Shown piece by piece: positions 27,000 through 35,505 of a DNA stretch of 64,000 bases. The notes under the pieces are model-generated. The model was not told the origin of the DNA. It searched no databases and saw only the letters and a program-made list of their open reading frames with translations. Made by a program: the position numbers and the translations under genes. How positions within the stretch are numbered: position 1 is the first letter of the stretch; every line of letters starts with the position of its first letter. This DNA is from Chryseobacterium sp. (GTDB lineage Bacteria > Bacteroidota > Bacteroidia > Flavobacteriales > Weeksellaceae): assembly GCA_018260475.1 (NCBI GenBank), contig JAGLBA010000002.1:1-64000 (forward strand), written 5' to 3'.

Positions 27000-27377
27000 A
27001 TGTTGAAAAAAATCCTCGCCATATTGTTCTCAATATTCTACTTCGGATTATCGTCCGGGGCAGTTTTGCGTATGCAATATTGCATGGAGAAATTCAGTTT
27101 TAGCCAAAAAAACGACGGGCAATGTGGCAAGTGCGGCAAAAAAGAGAAAAAAAATTGCTGCAAAACAGAAACAAAATATGTAAAGGTTGATAAGTTTCAA
27201 AAATCAGATCTGCTTCATTTTAAACTTGCAAAATATGTTGAAACAAAACCTTTATTTTTTCCTGAACAGAATTTAGTTTTTGTTAAACAAAATCAAACCA
27301 AATCGGTGACCATACACGGTCCGCCAGAGATTTCTAAAACGCCCATTTTTATCCAGAATTGTAATTTTAGAATTTAG
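27000..27377 (+). CDS. HYC_CC_PP family protein
   Basis: A 125-residue exported or membrane-anchored protein with an N-terminal hydrophobic segment (MLKKILAILFSIFYFGLSSG). It has the family's cysteine landmarks: QYCMEKF, a CGKCGKK pair, NCCKTE, and HGPPEIS near the C-terminus. In this member the H of HYC is replaced by Q. The family is found in Bacteroidota beside copper and heavy-metal genes. Here it precedes DUF3347 and a multicopper oxidase, so a role in copper handling is inferred, not shown. Confidence 0.78.
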   Translation: MLKKILAILFSIFYFGLSSGAVLRMQYCMEKFSFSQKNDGQCGKCGKKEKKNCCKTETKYVKVDKFQKSDLLHFKLAKYVETKPLFFPEQNLVFVKQNQTKSVTIHGPPEISKTPIFIQNCNFRI

Positions 27378-27438
27378 AAAGAGTTTTAGTTAATGATTTT
27401 AATTAAAACTATCCCTAATTTCTAAATTTAATATTACA

Positions 27439-27903
27439 ATGAAAATTTTTTTTATCGCCACAGCCTTGCTCTTGGCTTCGTTTATGTCTGCACAGCAGGC
27501 TCATTTACAAATTTCTAAACTTTACGACAATTATCTTTCCATAAAAAATTCTTTAGTTAAAGATGACGCTTCAGCAGCTGCAAAATCTGCCAATGACTTC
27601 ATAAAAACCGCTTCGGCAATAGATTATAAAATCCTTTCGGAAGGAAATGTGGAAGTCCTGCGTTCGCTTGCTACCTCCATTTCTACCGCTAAAACAATAG
27701 ATGCACAGCGGGAATCTTTCCATCAACTTTCCGAGAATATGATTTTACTTTCCGAAAAAATTAAACTTTCGGAAAAGCCTGTTTTTATTCAATATTGCCC
27801 TATGGCAGAGGGAAGTTGGCTTAGCGATGCAGCACAGATCCGCAATCCTTATTACGGTGCCTCCATGTTGTCTTGTGGCGAAGTGAAGAAGGTCGTGAAA
27901 TAA
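27439..27903 (+). CDS. DUF3347 domain secreted protein
   Basis: A 154-residue protein with a signal peptide (cleavage near SFMSAQ, residue 18). The mature helical domain is that of DUF3347 and ends with the typical QYCPMAEGSWLSDAAQIRNP, then YYGASMLSCGEVKK, in which CPM and the final Cys may bind a metal. The family occurs alone or fused to CusB-like efflux proteins and is linked with copper. It lies between HYC_CC_PP and the multicopper oxidase, all on one strand. Confidence 0.85.
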   Translation: MKIFFIATALLLASFMSAQQAHLQISKLYDNYLSIKNSLVKDDASAAAKSANDFIKTASAIDYKILSEGNVEVLRSLATSISTAKTIDAQRESFHQLSENMILLSEKIKLSEKPVFIQYCPMAEGSWLSDAAQIRNPYYGASMLSCGEVKKVVK

Positions 27904-27927
27904 TACTACGAATTTCACGATTTTTTA

Positions 27928-27959
27928 ATCTGCGAGAGGCTGTGATGACTCTCGCAGAT
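27928..27959 (+). other. Perfect 11-bp hairpin between DUF3347 and the oxidase gene
   Basis: ATCTGCGAGAG and CTCTCGCAGAT form a perfect stem around ten bases. There is no T-run after it, so it is not a classic terminator; it may be a processing or stability element. Confidence 0.6.
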
Positions 27960-28005
27960 CTACATAGAATCCAACGATTACTTCCTTTATTTAAATTCAA
28001 ATCTT

Positions 28006-30909
28006 ATGAAAAAAGCAATTGTATTTGTGCTCTTTTTCTTTTCCATATATTTTTCGGCGCAAACGGTTCGTACATTTTACCAATGCCCGATGGATCCCGA
28101 AGTGGTATCTGCAAAACCCGGCGACTGCCCGAAATGCAAGATGTCTCTGGTGAAAAAAACAATAGTCGTGAAATCCAAATCCCAGTCAAAACCTGCGGCC
28201 ACGGTGACAAAATCCATTGCTCCGAAAGTTTTAACCAAAAAGAAAACTGCCGAGCCTAAAATTTTAAAAAAACCAAATGAAACAACGGTTGCATCTAAAA
28301 AGAAACAGTCCGTAAATGAACCAGTCGTTCCAAAAAATAAAGTGAAGGATTCACCGAAAAAAGATCCGTCATACACCATCAATCCAGAAAAAGAAGAACA
28401 GACTAAAAAATTTAATACAAAAAAATTAGAGGAAGATCATCACCAAGACCACGAGATTTATTCTTGTCCAATGCATCCGGAAGTTGTATCAGACCACCCC
28501 GGTTCTTGTCCAAAATGCGGAATGGATTTGGTGAAAAAAGACATGCCACATACTGAAATTCAAACAAAAAAATCAATCCAAAAGTTAAATTTTGAAGGTA
28601 AAACGGTTCGCTATGATCTTTTTGTGAAAGATACAATCGTGAATTTTACAGGCAAACCGCGCCGCGCTATTGCGACCAATGGCAAACTTGCAGCGCCTAC
28701 ACTTTATTTTAAAGAAGGAGACACGGCGGAAATTTATCTGCACAATCAACTCAACGAAGATACCGGCCTGCATTGTCATGGCGTTATCCTGCCGAATGAG
28801 ATGGATGGTGTGCCATTTCTCACCACAAAACCTGTGAAACCTGGCGAAACGCATCTTTATAAATTCCGGGTATCACAAAACGGAACTTATTGGTATCATT
28901 CCCACGAGGGCGTTCAGGAACAAATTGGGATGAATGGCGTTTTGATATTTCAAAAAAGAGAAGAGGATTCGGGTGAAAAATATGCCGCGGACATACCCGT
29001 TTTGCTTGGAGAATGGTCGGACGAAGATCCTAAGCAAATCGCAAGACGCCTACACATGGCGAATACTGCGTGGTATGCCATTAAGAAAAAAGCGGTGCAA
29101 AGTTATGCCGAAGCCATAAAATCTGGAAATTTTTCTACCAAACTTCTAAACGAATGGAAAAGGATGGAGGCGATGGATGTAAGCGATGTTTATTATGAAA
29201 AATTCTTGGTAAACGGTGCACCAGAAAATGCCTACACCCAATTAAAAGCCGGTGACAAAGTTCGATTGAGAATAGTCAACGGTGGTTCTTCCTCTTATTT
29301 TTGGATAAATTTTGGTGGTGGTAAATTCAAGGTGATTGCGAGCGATGGCAATGCCGTGAAACCTGTGGAAGTCGATCGCCTGTTGGTAGGCGTTTCAGAA
29401 ACTTACGACCTCGAAATCACGATCCCTGCAAACAAAAGCTACCAATTGCGCGCAACGGCCGAAGACCGCACAGGATTTTCTTCATTTTGGCTGGGCGCGG
29501 GAGATAGTGTAGAGGCACCCGCTTTGCCAAGGCTGATGTTGTTTGAAGGTATGAAAATGATGAATGGTATGATGAAAATGAGCGGCGACATGAAACCAAT
29601 GAACATGACGATGGGCAACCATCAGATGGATATGAATTCCGTGATGTACCCCGAACTATCCACAGAAAAACGGAAAATGATGATGCAACACATCGAAGAC
29701 ATGATGGAACCAACTAAGAAGGAGATCAGAAATGATGTGGAAAAATCGGCAGGAGAACAGTACACTTATACCTGTCCTATGCATCCGGAAGTTGTTTCTG
29801 AAAAGGCAGGAAGTTGTCCGAAATGCGGAATGGATCTGGTCTTAACCCAAAAATCCGTAGCACAATCGCCCGTCACCCTGAAATACGACATGCTGGAATC
29901 CCTCGACAAAACCACGCTACCGGATCAGGTGAAAACCCTGAACTTCACATTGGAAGGGAATATGCGCCACTATCTTTGGACTCTCGACAATAAAACTGTG
30001 ACCGAAACGGATAAAATTTTGGTTAAAAAAGGAGAGATTTTAAGGATCACACTTTACAACAATTCTATGATGCGGCACCCAATGCACCTCCACGGTCACG
30101 ATTTCCGATTGGTAAATGCTAAGGGCGAATATTCTCCCCTGAAAAACGTCATCGACATTATGCCGATGGAAACGGATACCATAGAGTTTGCGGCCAATCA
30201 AGATGGCGACTGGTTTTTCCACTGCCACATCCTTTATCACATGATGGGCGGCATGGGACGGATTTTTAGTTATGAAAACTCCAAACCAAACCAGCAGTTG
30301 CCTAATAAAGTTTCGGCTTTGCAAGAATTCTTGAAAGACAACAGGATGATTTCTACAATGGCTATGGCGGATATTACCAATAGCGGGCTACATGCCGAAA
30401 GCATGACGATGTTTGGTCCACGCTGGGTAAATATAAACACGGCGCATACCAATTGGGAGTTCAATCATTATAATGTAGATCTAAAATTTGGGCGCTACTT
30501 TGGAAAATTCCAATGGGCGATGCCGTATGTCGGGTTTAGAATGGAGAATTCCCACGAAGCCATACGCAACCAATTGCTGCATGATATAGGCATGAATCAT
30601 TCTCACAGTAGAACACTTTTCGGACAAAATTTAGTTTCGCAACAGCGGCAGTCGTTTATTTTAGGCTTCCAATATGTTTTACCGATGCTGGTTTTAGCCG
30701 ATGCAAGCGTAGATAAAAATGGCAAATTAATTTTAGAACTTAGCCGAGAGGGAATACCAATTTCGCCGCGCATCCGCGGAAATTTTTCCGTGAATTCGGA
30801 CAAAGAATATTCCACAGGACTTAAATATATTATGACCAAATACCTTTCCATCACGGGAGGTTACAGTAGCGAAATGGGCTTGGGCGCAGGAATTTCAGTA
30901 AATTATTAA
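28006..30909 (+). CDS. Multicopper oxidase with three heavy-metal-binding domains and a C-terminal beta-rich tail
   Basis: A 967-residue exported protein. Order: signal peptide (1-18), a heavy-metal-binding domain (about 25-51, YQCPMDPEVVS with CPKCKM), a Lys/Pro/Thr-rich linker, a second domain (about 152-178, CPMHPEVVS and CPKCGM), the first cupredoxin domains with HCHG (about 256) and WYHSHEG (about 295), a Met-rich stretch (about 520-575), a third metal-binding domain (about 588-614), the last cupredoxin domain with HPMHLHGHDF (about 690) and HCHILYHMMGGM (about 738). The final 200 residues look like beta strands ending in a terminal Tyr, as in CopB-type outer-membrane proteins. The copper ligands appear complete. 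It probably detoxifies Cu(I) outside the cytoplasm. Confidence 0.88.
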   Translation: MKKAIVFVLFFFSIYFSAQTVRTFYQCPMDPEVVSAKPGDCPKCKMSLVKKTIVVKSKSQSKPAATVTKSIAPKVLTKKKTAEPKILKKPNETTVASKKKQSVNEPVVPKNKVKDSPKKDPSYTINPEKEEQTKKFNTKKLEEDHHQDHEIYSCPMHPEVVSDHPGSCPKCGMDLVKKDMPHTEIQTKKSIQKLNFEGKTVRYDLFVKDTIVNFTGKPRRAIATNGKLAAPTLYFKEGDTAEIYLHNQLNEDTGLHCHGVILPNEMDGVPFLTTKPVKPGETHLYKFRVSQNGTYWYHSHEGVQEQIGMNGVLIFQKREEDSGEKYAADIPVLLGEWSDEDPKQIARRLHMANTAWYAIKKKAVQSYAEAIKSGNFSTKLLNEWKRMEAMDVSDVYYEKFLVNGAPENAYTQLKAGDKVRLRIVNGGSSSYFWINFGGGKFKVIASDGNAVKPVEVDRLLVGVSETYDLEITIPANKSYQLRATAEDRTGFSSFWLGAGDSVEAPALPRLMLFEGMKMMNGMMKMSGDMKPMNMTMGNHQMDMNSVMYPELSTEKRKMMMQHIEDMMEPTKKEIRNDVEKSAGEQYTYTCPMHPEVVSEKAGSCPKCGMDLVLTQKSVAQSPVTLKYDMLESLDKTTLPDQVKTLNFTLEGNMRHYLWTLDNKTVTETDKILVKKGEILRITLYNNSMMRHPMHLHGHDFRLVNAKGEYSPLKNVIDIMPMETDTIEFAANQDGDWFFHCHILYHMMGGMGRIFSYENSKPNQQLPNKVSALQEFLKDNRMISTMAMADITNSGLHAESMTMFGPRWVNINTAHTNWEFNHYNVDLKFGRYFGKFQWAMPYVGFRMENSHEAIRNQLLHDIGMNHSHSRTLFGQNLVSQQRQSFILGFQYVLPMLVLADASVDKNGKLILELSREGIPISPRIRGNFSVNSDKEYSTGLKYIMTKYLSITGGYSSEMGLGAGISVNY

Positions 30910-31058
30910 CAATAAAAATATACTTAAACCACAAATACACAAAGGATTTTCATTGAAAACCACATTTTAAAAAGACACAAAGCGTCATCACATAAAGTCA
31001 ACAGTTATTATTTTATTCCTCTTGTCTTTTCAATTTGTAAACCCAGCTATAAACCATG

Positions 31059-31089
31059 AAAAAAGGAACTCAAATCGAGTTCCTTTTTT
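31059..31089. terminator. Bidirectional terminator between the oxidase and rpoD
   Basis: AAAAAAGGAACT pairs with AGTTCCTTTTTT (12 bp) around seven bases between converging genes. Confidence 0.9.
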
Positions 31090-31106
31090 ATTTATATATA
31101 TAGAAT

Positions 31107-31973
31107 TTACTTACCCAGATAAGACTTCAAAATCTTACTTCTCGTATTGTGTTTCAGGCGTTTTATCGCCTTTTCCTTAATCTGTCTTACGCGCTCCCTC
31201 GTAAGGTCAAAAGTCTCACCGATTTCCTCCAAAGTCATCGGATGCTTTCCATTCAGACCAAAATAAAGTCGAACAAGATCCGCTTCTCTCGGCGTCAAAG
31301 TTTGCAGTGCCCTTTCAATTTCGATTTGTAGGGATTCCAGCATCAGTTCCTTATCCGGGCTTGGCGATTCGCCGGAGCGCAAAACATCGTATAGGTTAGA
31401 ATCTTCACCCTCCACAAGCGGCGCATCCATAGAAAGGTGGCGTCCGGAGTTTTTCATAGATTCCTTGATGTCCTCTTCCGTCATATCCAGCACCTCGGAA
31501 AGTTCCTCCGGAGATGGAGGTCTTTCATTTTGTTGCTCCAGGTGGGCGTAGGCCTTGTTGATTTTATTGATGGAACCGATTTTGTTCAGCGGAAGCCTCA
31601 CAATTCTGGACTGCTCCGCCAATGCCTGTAGAATCGACTGGCGAATCCACCATACAGCGTATGAAATGAACTTAAAACCTCTCGTTTCATCGTATCTTTT
31701 CGCCGCTTTCATCAGACCAAGATTTCCCTCGTTGATAAGGTCTGGCAAAGAAAGCCCCTGGTTTTGATATTGTTTAGAAACCGACACCACGAATCGTAAG
31801 TTTGCCTTGATTAGTTTTTCCAATGCCACGCGGTCTCCAGCACGGATTTTCTGTGCCAGTTCCACCTCCTCATCGGCCGTAATTAGGTCCACTTTCCCGA
31901 TTTCCTGTAGGTATTTATCCAGGGATGCAGTCTCCCTGTTGGTCACCTGCTTCGTAATTTTTAACTGCCTCAT
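31107..31973 (-). CDS. rpoD: Primary RNA polymerase sigma factor (SigA/RpoD)
   Basis: The housekeeping sigma factor that directs RNA polymerase to promoters. At 288 residues it is short, because it lacks region 1.1, as is normal in Bacteroidota. Regions 1.2 to 4 are present: [21 protein letters not shown], the core 2.4 motif [17 protein letters not shown], region 3 and the region 4 helix-turn-helix [23 protein letters not shown]. This factor is expected to read the TAnnTTTG promoters seen across the window. An inverted repeat lies just upstream (31999-32039). Confidence 0.96.
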   Translation of the reverse strand: MRQLKITKQVTNRETASLDKYLQEIGKVDLITADEEVELAQKIRAGDRVALEKLIKANLRFVVSVSKQYQNQGLSLPDLINEGNLGLMKAAKRYDETRGFKFISYAVWWIRQSILQALAEQSRIVRLPLNKIGSINKINKAYAHLEQQNERPPSPEELSEVLDMTEEDIKESMKNSGRHLSMDAPLVEGEDSNLYDVLRSGESPSPDKELMLESLQIEIERALQTLTPREADLVRLYFGLNGKHPMTLEEIGETFDLTRERVRQIKEKAIKRLKHNTRSKILKSYLGK

Positions 31974-31998
31974 ATATGTTTTCAGTTTTTAGTAATGG

Positions 31999-32039
31999 TT
32001 GTAACCTATTATACGACAGAGATCACGAAAAGGTTACAA
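31999..32039. promoter_or_regulatory. Inverted repeat upstream of rpoD
   Basis: TTGTAACC (31999-32006) and GGTTACAA (32032-32039) form a perfect 8-bp inverted pair with 25 bases between, 26 to 66 bases before the rpoD start. It may be an operator or an RNA hairpin; function unknown. Confidence 0.4.
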
Positions 32040-32091
32040 ACCCACCCCAAAATTTTATTTTCCAGCCATAATACCAGCCAACTAAGTGTTG

Positions 32092-32224
32092 TTTTTTTGG
32101 GCGCCATTTCCGGCTCTCCGCTATTACTCCTCGCGCCCTCGCTTAGATTCATGCCGCATCACTTTCCCTGCGCTTGCTGTGGGGTAGCCGCTGCGATCCG
32201 GGGCGCACGGGATTCGCCGTGAGG
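32092..32224. repeat. GC-rich intergenic element D
   Basis: This is part of the 464-base gap between rpoD and the orphan gene. One end, TTTGGGCGCCATTTCC, matches the reverse complement of the right end of element E (GGAAAAGGCGCCCAAA). The other end GGGATTCGCCGT matches element C. No open frame in it looks like a gene. Confidence 0.6.
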
Positions 32225-32325
32225 GTTCAAAAGCTAAAGTTTAGCAATTCAGGGTCCAAATTTTCGGATCTCGAGTTTGATGTTCAAATTCTTGAATTTT
32301 GAATTTTAAGTGTCAATATGTGTCT

Positions 32326-32392
32326 ACATTGCGAGGAACAAAGCAACCTCCGGTTCTTTATATCGTCACGCTTCGCTAGCCAGGACGGAGCA
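32326..32392. repeat. Possible remnant of a CATTGCGAGGAA-type dispersed repeat
   Basis: ACATTGCGAGGAACAAAGCAACCTC followed by CGTCACGCTTCGCTAGC resembles a widespread bacterial intergenic repeat (CATTGCGAGGAACGAAGCAATC with an inverted partner). The right arm here is degraded, so I call it only a possible relic. The remaining part of the gap (32225-32325) holds nothing I can name. Confidence 0.35.
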
Positions 32393-32437
32393 AATTACAC
32401 TCCAAAAAGGAACTTTACTACCCAAACCTCTATTTTT

Positions 32438-33085
32438 CTACACGAAACCCATGGCCATTATCTTTCCGTCTTTTTTCAAAACTAAGAAATAGAGCAGATT
32501 CTCCTGTTCCAGGGTTTTCGCGAAAGAGTAGGCTGTTTTTTTAGGCTTTATGTTTTGTGTCTCTTCGGAAAGTTGGCAATGGTAGTTTTCAAAATCCGGT
32601 GCCAATGTAAGCAATGTGATCTCATCAAAGTTAGTTGGATGAGCAAGCCGAATCTCCGCACCGAAGAGTTCCTTATTCAGAATGGCCGTTCCCATCAGGT
32701 TCGGGATTGCACCGAAAACAAATTGTTGTAATAGGACTTCCGCTCCGGCAACGCCTAAGCCTACCGGTATTTTGCGACTTCCCCTAGCAGAATGCTTATC
32801 CAAATTCTTGATGCGCGTCATCACCTGTGCAAATTTTTGATACATGTAGCGATCGCCGCATTCACTTAGGTATTGGTGCAGCGCCACGCGGATCATTTTT
32901 CCACTTTTGGAGCAATGGCCAAACTCGCTGCTGTTCTCCCGGACTTTGGCATACTTCGGGTTATTGGCGTAGGCGTCCTTATTAAAACCGCTTTTCTTCC
33001 GAACAACGGGGATGCCGTTCAGGGTGTAAAACACGAGATTGTCTATACTTCCGCGAATCTCGATCATGCTTTTATAAGTGGCCAT
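32438..33085 (-). CDS. Hypothetical protein of a Bacteroidota-specific family
   Basis: A 215-residue soluble protein without a signal peptide or clear membrane segment. I recognise the N-terminal pattern ...GSIDNLVFYTLNGIPVVRKKSG followed by SSEFGHCSKSGKMIRVALHQ from unnamed flavobacterial proteins, but know no function for them. The N-terminal part looks beta-rich and the middle basic; the C-terminal part (EIRLAHPTNFDEITLLTLAP) is more acidic. A TATATTTG box lies 23 bases before the ATG. It is divergent from the NlpC/P60 gene, and short phased repeats lie between them. It could be mobile-element derived, but no such genes are adjacent. Confidence 0.7.
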   Translation of the reverse strand: MATYKSMIEIRGSIDNLVFYTLNGIPVVRKKSGFNKDAYANNPKYAKVRENSSEFGHCSKSGKMIRVALHQYLSECGDRYMYQKFAQVMTRIKNLDKHSARGSRKIPVGLGVAGAEVLLQQFVFGAIPNLMGTAILNKELFGAEIRLAHPTNFDEITLLTLAPDFENYHCQLSEETQNIKPKKTAYSFAKTLEQENLLYFLVLKKDGKIMAMGFV

Positions 33086-33108
33086 ATATTTGAAAAGGGT
33101 AGGGTAGG

Positions 33109-33116
33109 CAAATATA
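33109..33116 (-). promoter_or_regulatory. Promoter -7 element of the orphan gene
   Basis: TATATTTG on the minus strand, 23 bases before the ATG at 33085. Confidence 0.55.
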
Positions 33117-33127
33117 AGGATTTTTGG

Positions 33128-33160
33128 TTATAGTATAGTTTAAGTATAATTATAGTATAG
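33128..33160. repeat. Two direct repeats spaced 22 bp in a divergent intergenic region
   Basis: TTATAGTATAG occurs at 33128-33138 and again at 33150-33160, with a half-match TTAAGTATA between. The 22-bp period is about two helical turns, so a dimeric regulator could bind both on one face. The surrounding 33120-33190 is very A+T-rich. Confidence 0.45.
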
Positions 33161-33220
33161 CTATAATATTTTTTTATATAAATTTGTGAAAATATTCAGC
33201 CGATAAAAACCTTAAATCCT

Positions 33221-33766
33221 ATGAAGACTTCTCGCATTTTATATCTGAGTATCATCCCAATTTTTGCGGTGTCTTGCCACACGGCAAAACCCGTCGCTGT
33301 GAAACGCACAGTTCCCACGAAATCAGTATCCAAAGCGCCCGATCTCCGTACTTTGGAATCGAGCTTTTCAGGACGAGTTCCTAAAGTCAATGATGAAATT
33401 TTGAAAGATGCCGAAAAATATCTGGGCGCACCTTATAAATATGGTGGCATAACTTCCTCCGGGTTCGATTGTTCCGGGTTTACCTGCAAAGTTTTTGCGG
33501 AAAAGGAACTGAAACTGCCACGCCGCTCCACGGATCAGGCGGCTACGGGCAAACAAATCGATATCCGAGATGTGATGCCCGGCGACCTTGTATTTTTTGC
33601 TACGGGCGGTGGCAGCAAGGTTTCGCATGTAGGTATCGTGCATGATATCGGGGAAGATGGCGAGGTGAAATTCATCCATGCATCTACATCCAGAGGGGTG
33701 ATCATCTCTTCGCTGAATGAGGCGTACTGGAACAAGGCATTCCTACATGCACAAAGAGTTTTCTAA
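33221..33766 (+). CDS. NlpC/P60 family lipoprotein (peptidoglycan endopeptidase)
   Basis: An outer-surface or periplasmic cysteine peptidase that cleaves peptide stems of peptidoglycan. The 181 residues begin with a lipoprotein signal (lipobox AVSC, Cys19), a Lys/Pro-rich linker, then the NlpC/P60 domain with catalytic Cys in SSGFDCSGFTCKVF (about residue 86), His in SKVSHVGIVHD (about 138) and the third polar residue His in FIHAST (about 153). The triad is complete. It stands alone. Confidence 0.93.
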   Translation: MKTSRILYLSIIPIFAVSCHTAKPVAVKRTVPTKSVSKAPDLRTLESSFSGRVPKVNDEILKDAEKYLGAPYKYGGITSSGFDCSGFTCKVFAEKELKLPRRSTDQAATGKQIDIRDVMPGDLVFFATGGGSKVSHVGIVHDIGEDGEVKFIHASTSRGVIISSLNEAYWNKAFLHAQRVF

Positions 33767-33867
33767 AAATATCTCGTTCAGATTTCACAGATTGAGATTA
33801 CAAAATCGCAAGGTTAGAGAAATTTTTTTCATTAAATCATTTAATCAATTATTAGAGGTTGTCCCCC

Positions 33868-33970
33868 TTTGGGGGTGAGGGGGATTGCGCCCCGGCCTGA
33901 ACGGAGCTCGTTTTGTGAGAAGGAACGACGAACAAAACAGCGGGAGTGGAGGACGGAAAAGGCGCCCAAA
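33868..33970. repeat. GC-rich intergenic element E
   Basis: This element lies between the NlpC gene and hemN. It holds GGGATTGCGCCCCGG, an inverted pair GTTTTGT/ACAAAAC around a 15-base loop, and a right end GGAAAAGGCGCCCAAA. That end matches element D read on the opposite strand (GGAAATGGCGCCCAAA). The preceding GTCCCCCTTTGGGGG is itself a small hairpin. Confidence 0.6.
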
Positions 33971-34010
33971 TAATCAATAGAAACAAACTTCTTTTTCGTA
34001 AATTCGCGCC

Positions 34011-35369
34011 ATGAATTCTCTCATCGATAAATATAACATCCCCGGACCGCGCTACACTTCTTACCCTACCGTGCCGTACTGGGACGAGGCGGGTTTCACC
34101 ACGGAAGCCTGGAAAAATAGCGTCATAAAATCTTATCAGGAAAGCAATGAGGCGGAGGGGATCTCGCTCTACATACATCTGCCATTTTGCGAGGCTCTTT
34201 GTACTTTTTGCGCCTGCCACAAGCGAATTACAAAGCAACATTCGGTGGAATCGCCCTATCTGGAAGCAGTGTTGCAAGAGTGGGATCTATACTTGAATTT
34301 GTTTGCAAGCAAACCTAAAATAAAGGAACTCCACCTCGGTGGGGGCACGCCGACTTTCTTTTCGCCAGAAAATCTGAAAACTTTGATCGAAGGGATTTTT
34401 GCTAAGGCCGATATTGCGGAACATCCCGAATTTAGTTTTGAGGGACACCCGAACAACACTTCGCGTGAACATTTGCAAACGCTGTACGACCTCGGTTTCC
34501 GTAGATGCAGCTACGGCGTGCAGGATTATGATGCGGTGGTGCAAAAGGCCATCAATAGGGTTCAGCCGTTTGAAAATGTGGAAAAAGTGACCCGCTGGGC
34601 AAGAGAAATAGGCTATGTGAGCGTTTCGCACGATCTGATTTTCGGTTTACCACACCAAACTTGGGAAAAAATGGAGCACACTATCCGCCGGACGATGGAA
34701 CTGAAACCAGATCGACTGGCCTTCTATTCTTACGCGCATGTGCCGTGGATAAAAGGCGTAGGGCAAAGGGGTTTTGATGAAAATGACCTGCCAAGCGGAG
34801 AGGAGAAAAGAATACTTTATGAAAATGGGAAGAAACTTTTGCAGGATTTGGGGTACATCGAAGTTGGTATGGATCATTTTGCGCTGAAGCATGACGACCT
34901 CTACAAATCCATGATGGATGGATCTATTCACCGGAATTTCATGGGATATTCCTCCGGGAAAACGCAACTGATGGTGGGTTTGGGAATGAGTGCTATATCG
35001 GATTCTTGGTATGCCTTTGCTCAAAATGAAAAAACGGTGGAAGAATACCAAAAAAGAGTGGAATTGGGCGAAATCCCTGTGTTCCGCGGGCATATTTTGA
35101 CTGAGGAAGACCTCGTGATTCGTCGCCATATCCTGAACCTGATGTGTCGCCTGGAGACTTCTTGGGATATGCAAACCGCGTTCCCGGAACTGGAAAACGC
35201 CATGGAAAAACTCCGTGAAATGGAGGCGGATGGCCTTGTGGAAATTGGCGACAATAATTTGAAAATAACCGAAAAAGGCCGTGCCTTCACCAGAAATGTG
35301 TCAATGGCTTTTGATCTAAGGATGATGCGGAAGCAACCTGAAACGAGATTGTTTTCTATGACGGTATGA
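34011..35369 (+). CDS. hemN: Oxygen-independent coproporphyrinogen III oxidase
   Basis: HemN is a radical SAM enzyme that oxidatively decarboxylates coproporphyrinogen III in heme synthesis without oxygen. The 452 residues show the PGPRYTSYPTVPYW start, the Fe-S cysteines in HLPFCEALCTFCACHK (C-x3-C-x2-C plus a fourth Cys, about residues 60-70), GGGTPTFF and the C-terminal HemN domain (DHFALKHDDLYK, NFMGYSS, RGHILTEEDLVIR). Length and C-terminal domain fit HemN, not the shorter HemW. Element E lies just upstream. Confidence 0.95.
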   Translation: MNSLIDKYNIPGPRYTSYPTVPYWDEAGFTTEAWKNSVIKSYQESNEAEGISLYIHLPFCEALCTFCACHKRITKQHSVESPYLEAVLQEWDLYLNLFASKPKIKELHLGGGTPTFFSPENLKTLIEGIFAKADIAEHPEFSFEGHPNNTSREHLQTLYDLGFRRCSYGVQDYDAVVQKAINRVQPFENVEKVTRWAREIGYVSVSHDLIFGLPHQTWEKMEHTIRRTMELKPDRLAFYSYAHVPWIKGVGQRGFDENDLPSGEEKRILYENGKKLLQDLGYIEVGMDHFALKHDDLYKSMMDGSIHRNFMGYSSGKTQLMVGLGMSAISDSWYAFAQNEKTVEEYQKRVELGEIPVFRGHILTEEDLVIRRHILNLMCRLETSWDMQTAFPELENAMEKLREMEADGLVEIGDNNLKITEKGRAFTRNVSMAFDLRMMRKQPETRLFSMTV

Positions 35370-35471
35370 TATTGTTTCTAACCGAAATAAATATGAGCGT
35401 TCCTGATTTGGGACGCTTGTTGTGTTTATTTTACTTTAATAAAATAAATTCCTGATTCCGTTGTAAATCAT

Positions 35472-35479
35472 TATATTTG
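35472..35479 (+). promoter_or_regulatory. Promoter -7 element of secDF
   Basis: TATATTTG, 26 bases before the secDF start codon. Confidence 0.6.
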
Positions 35480-35505
35480 CCGACTATAAAAATAATGTAT
35501 TTAAG

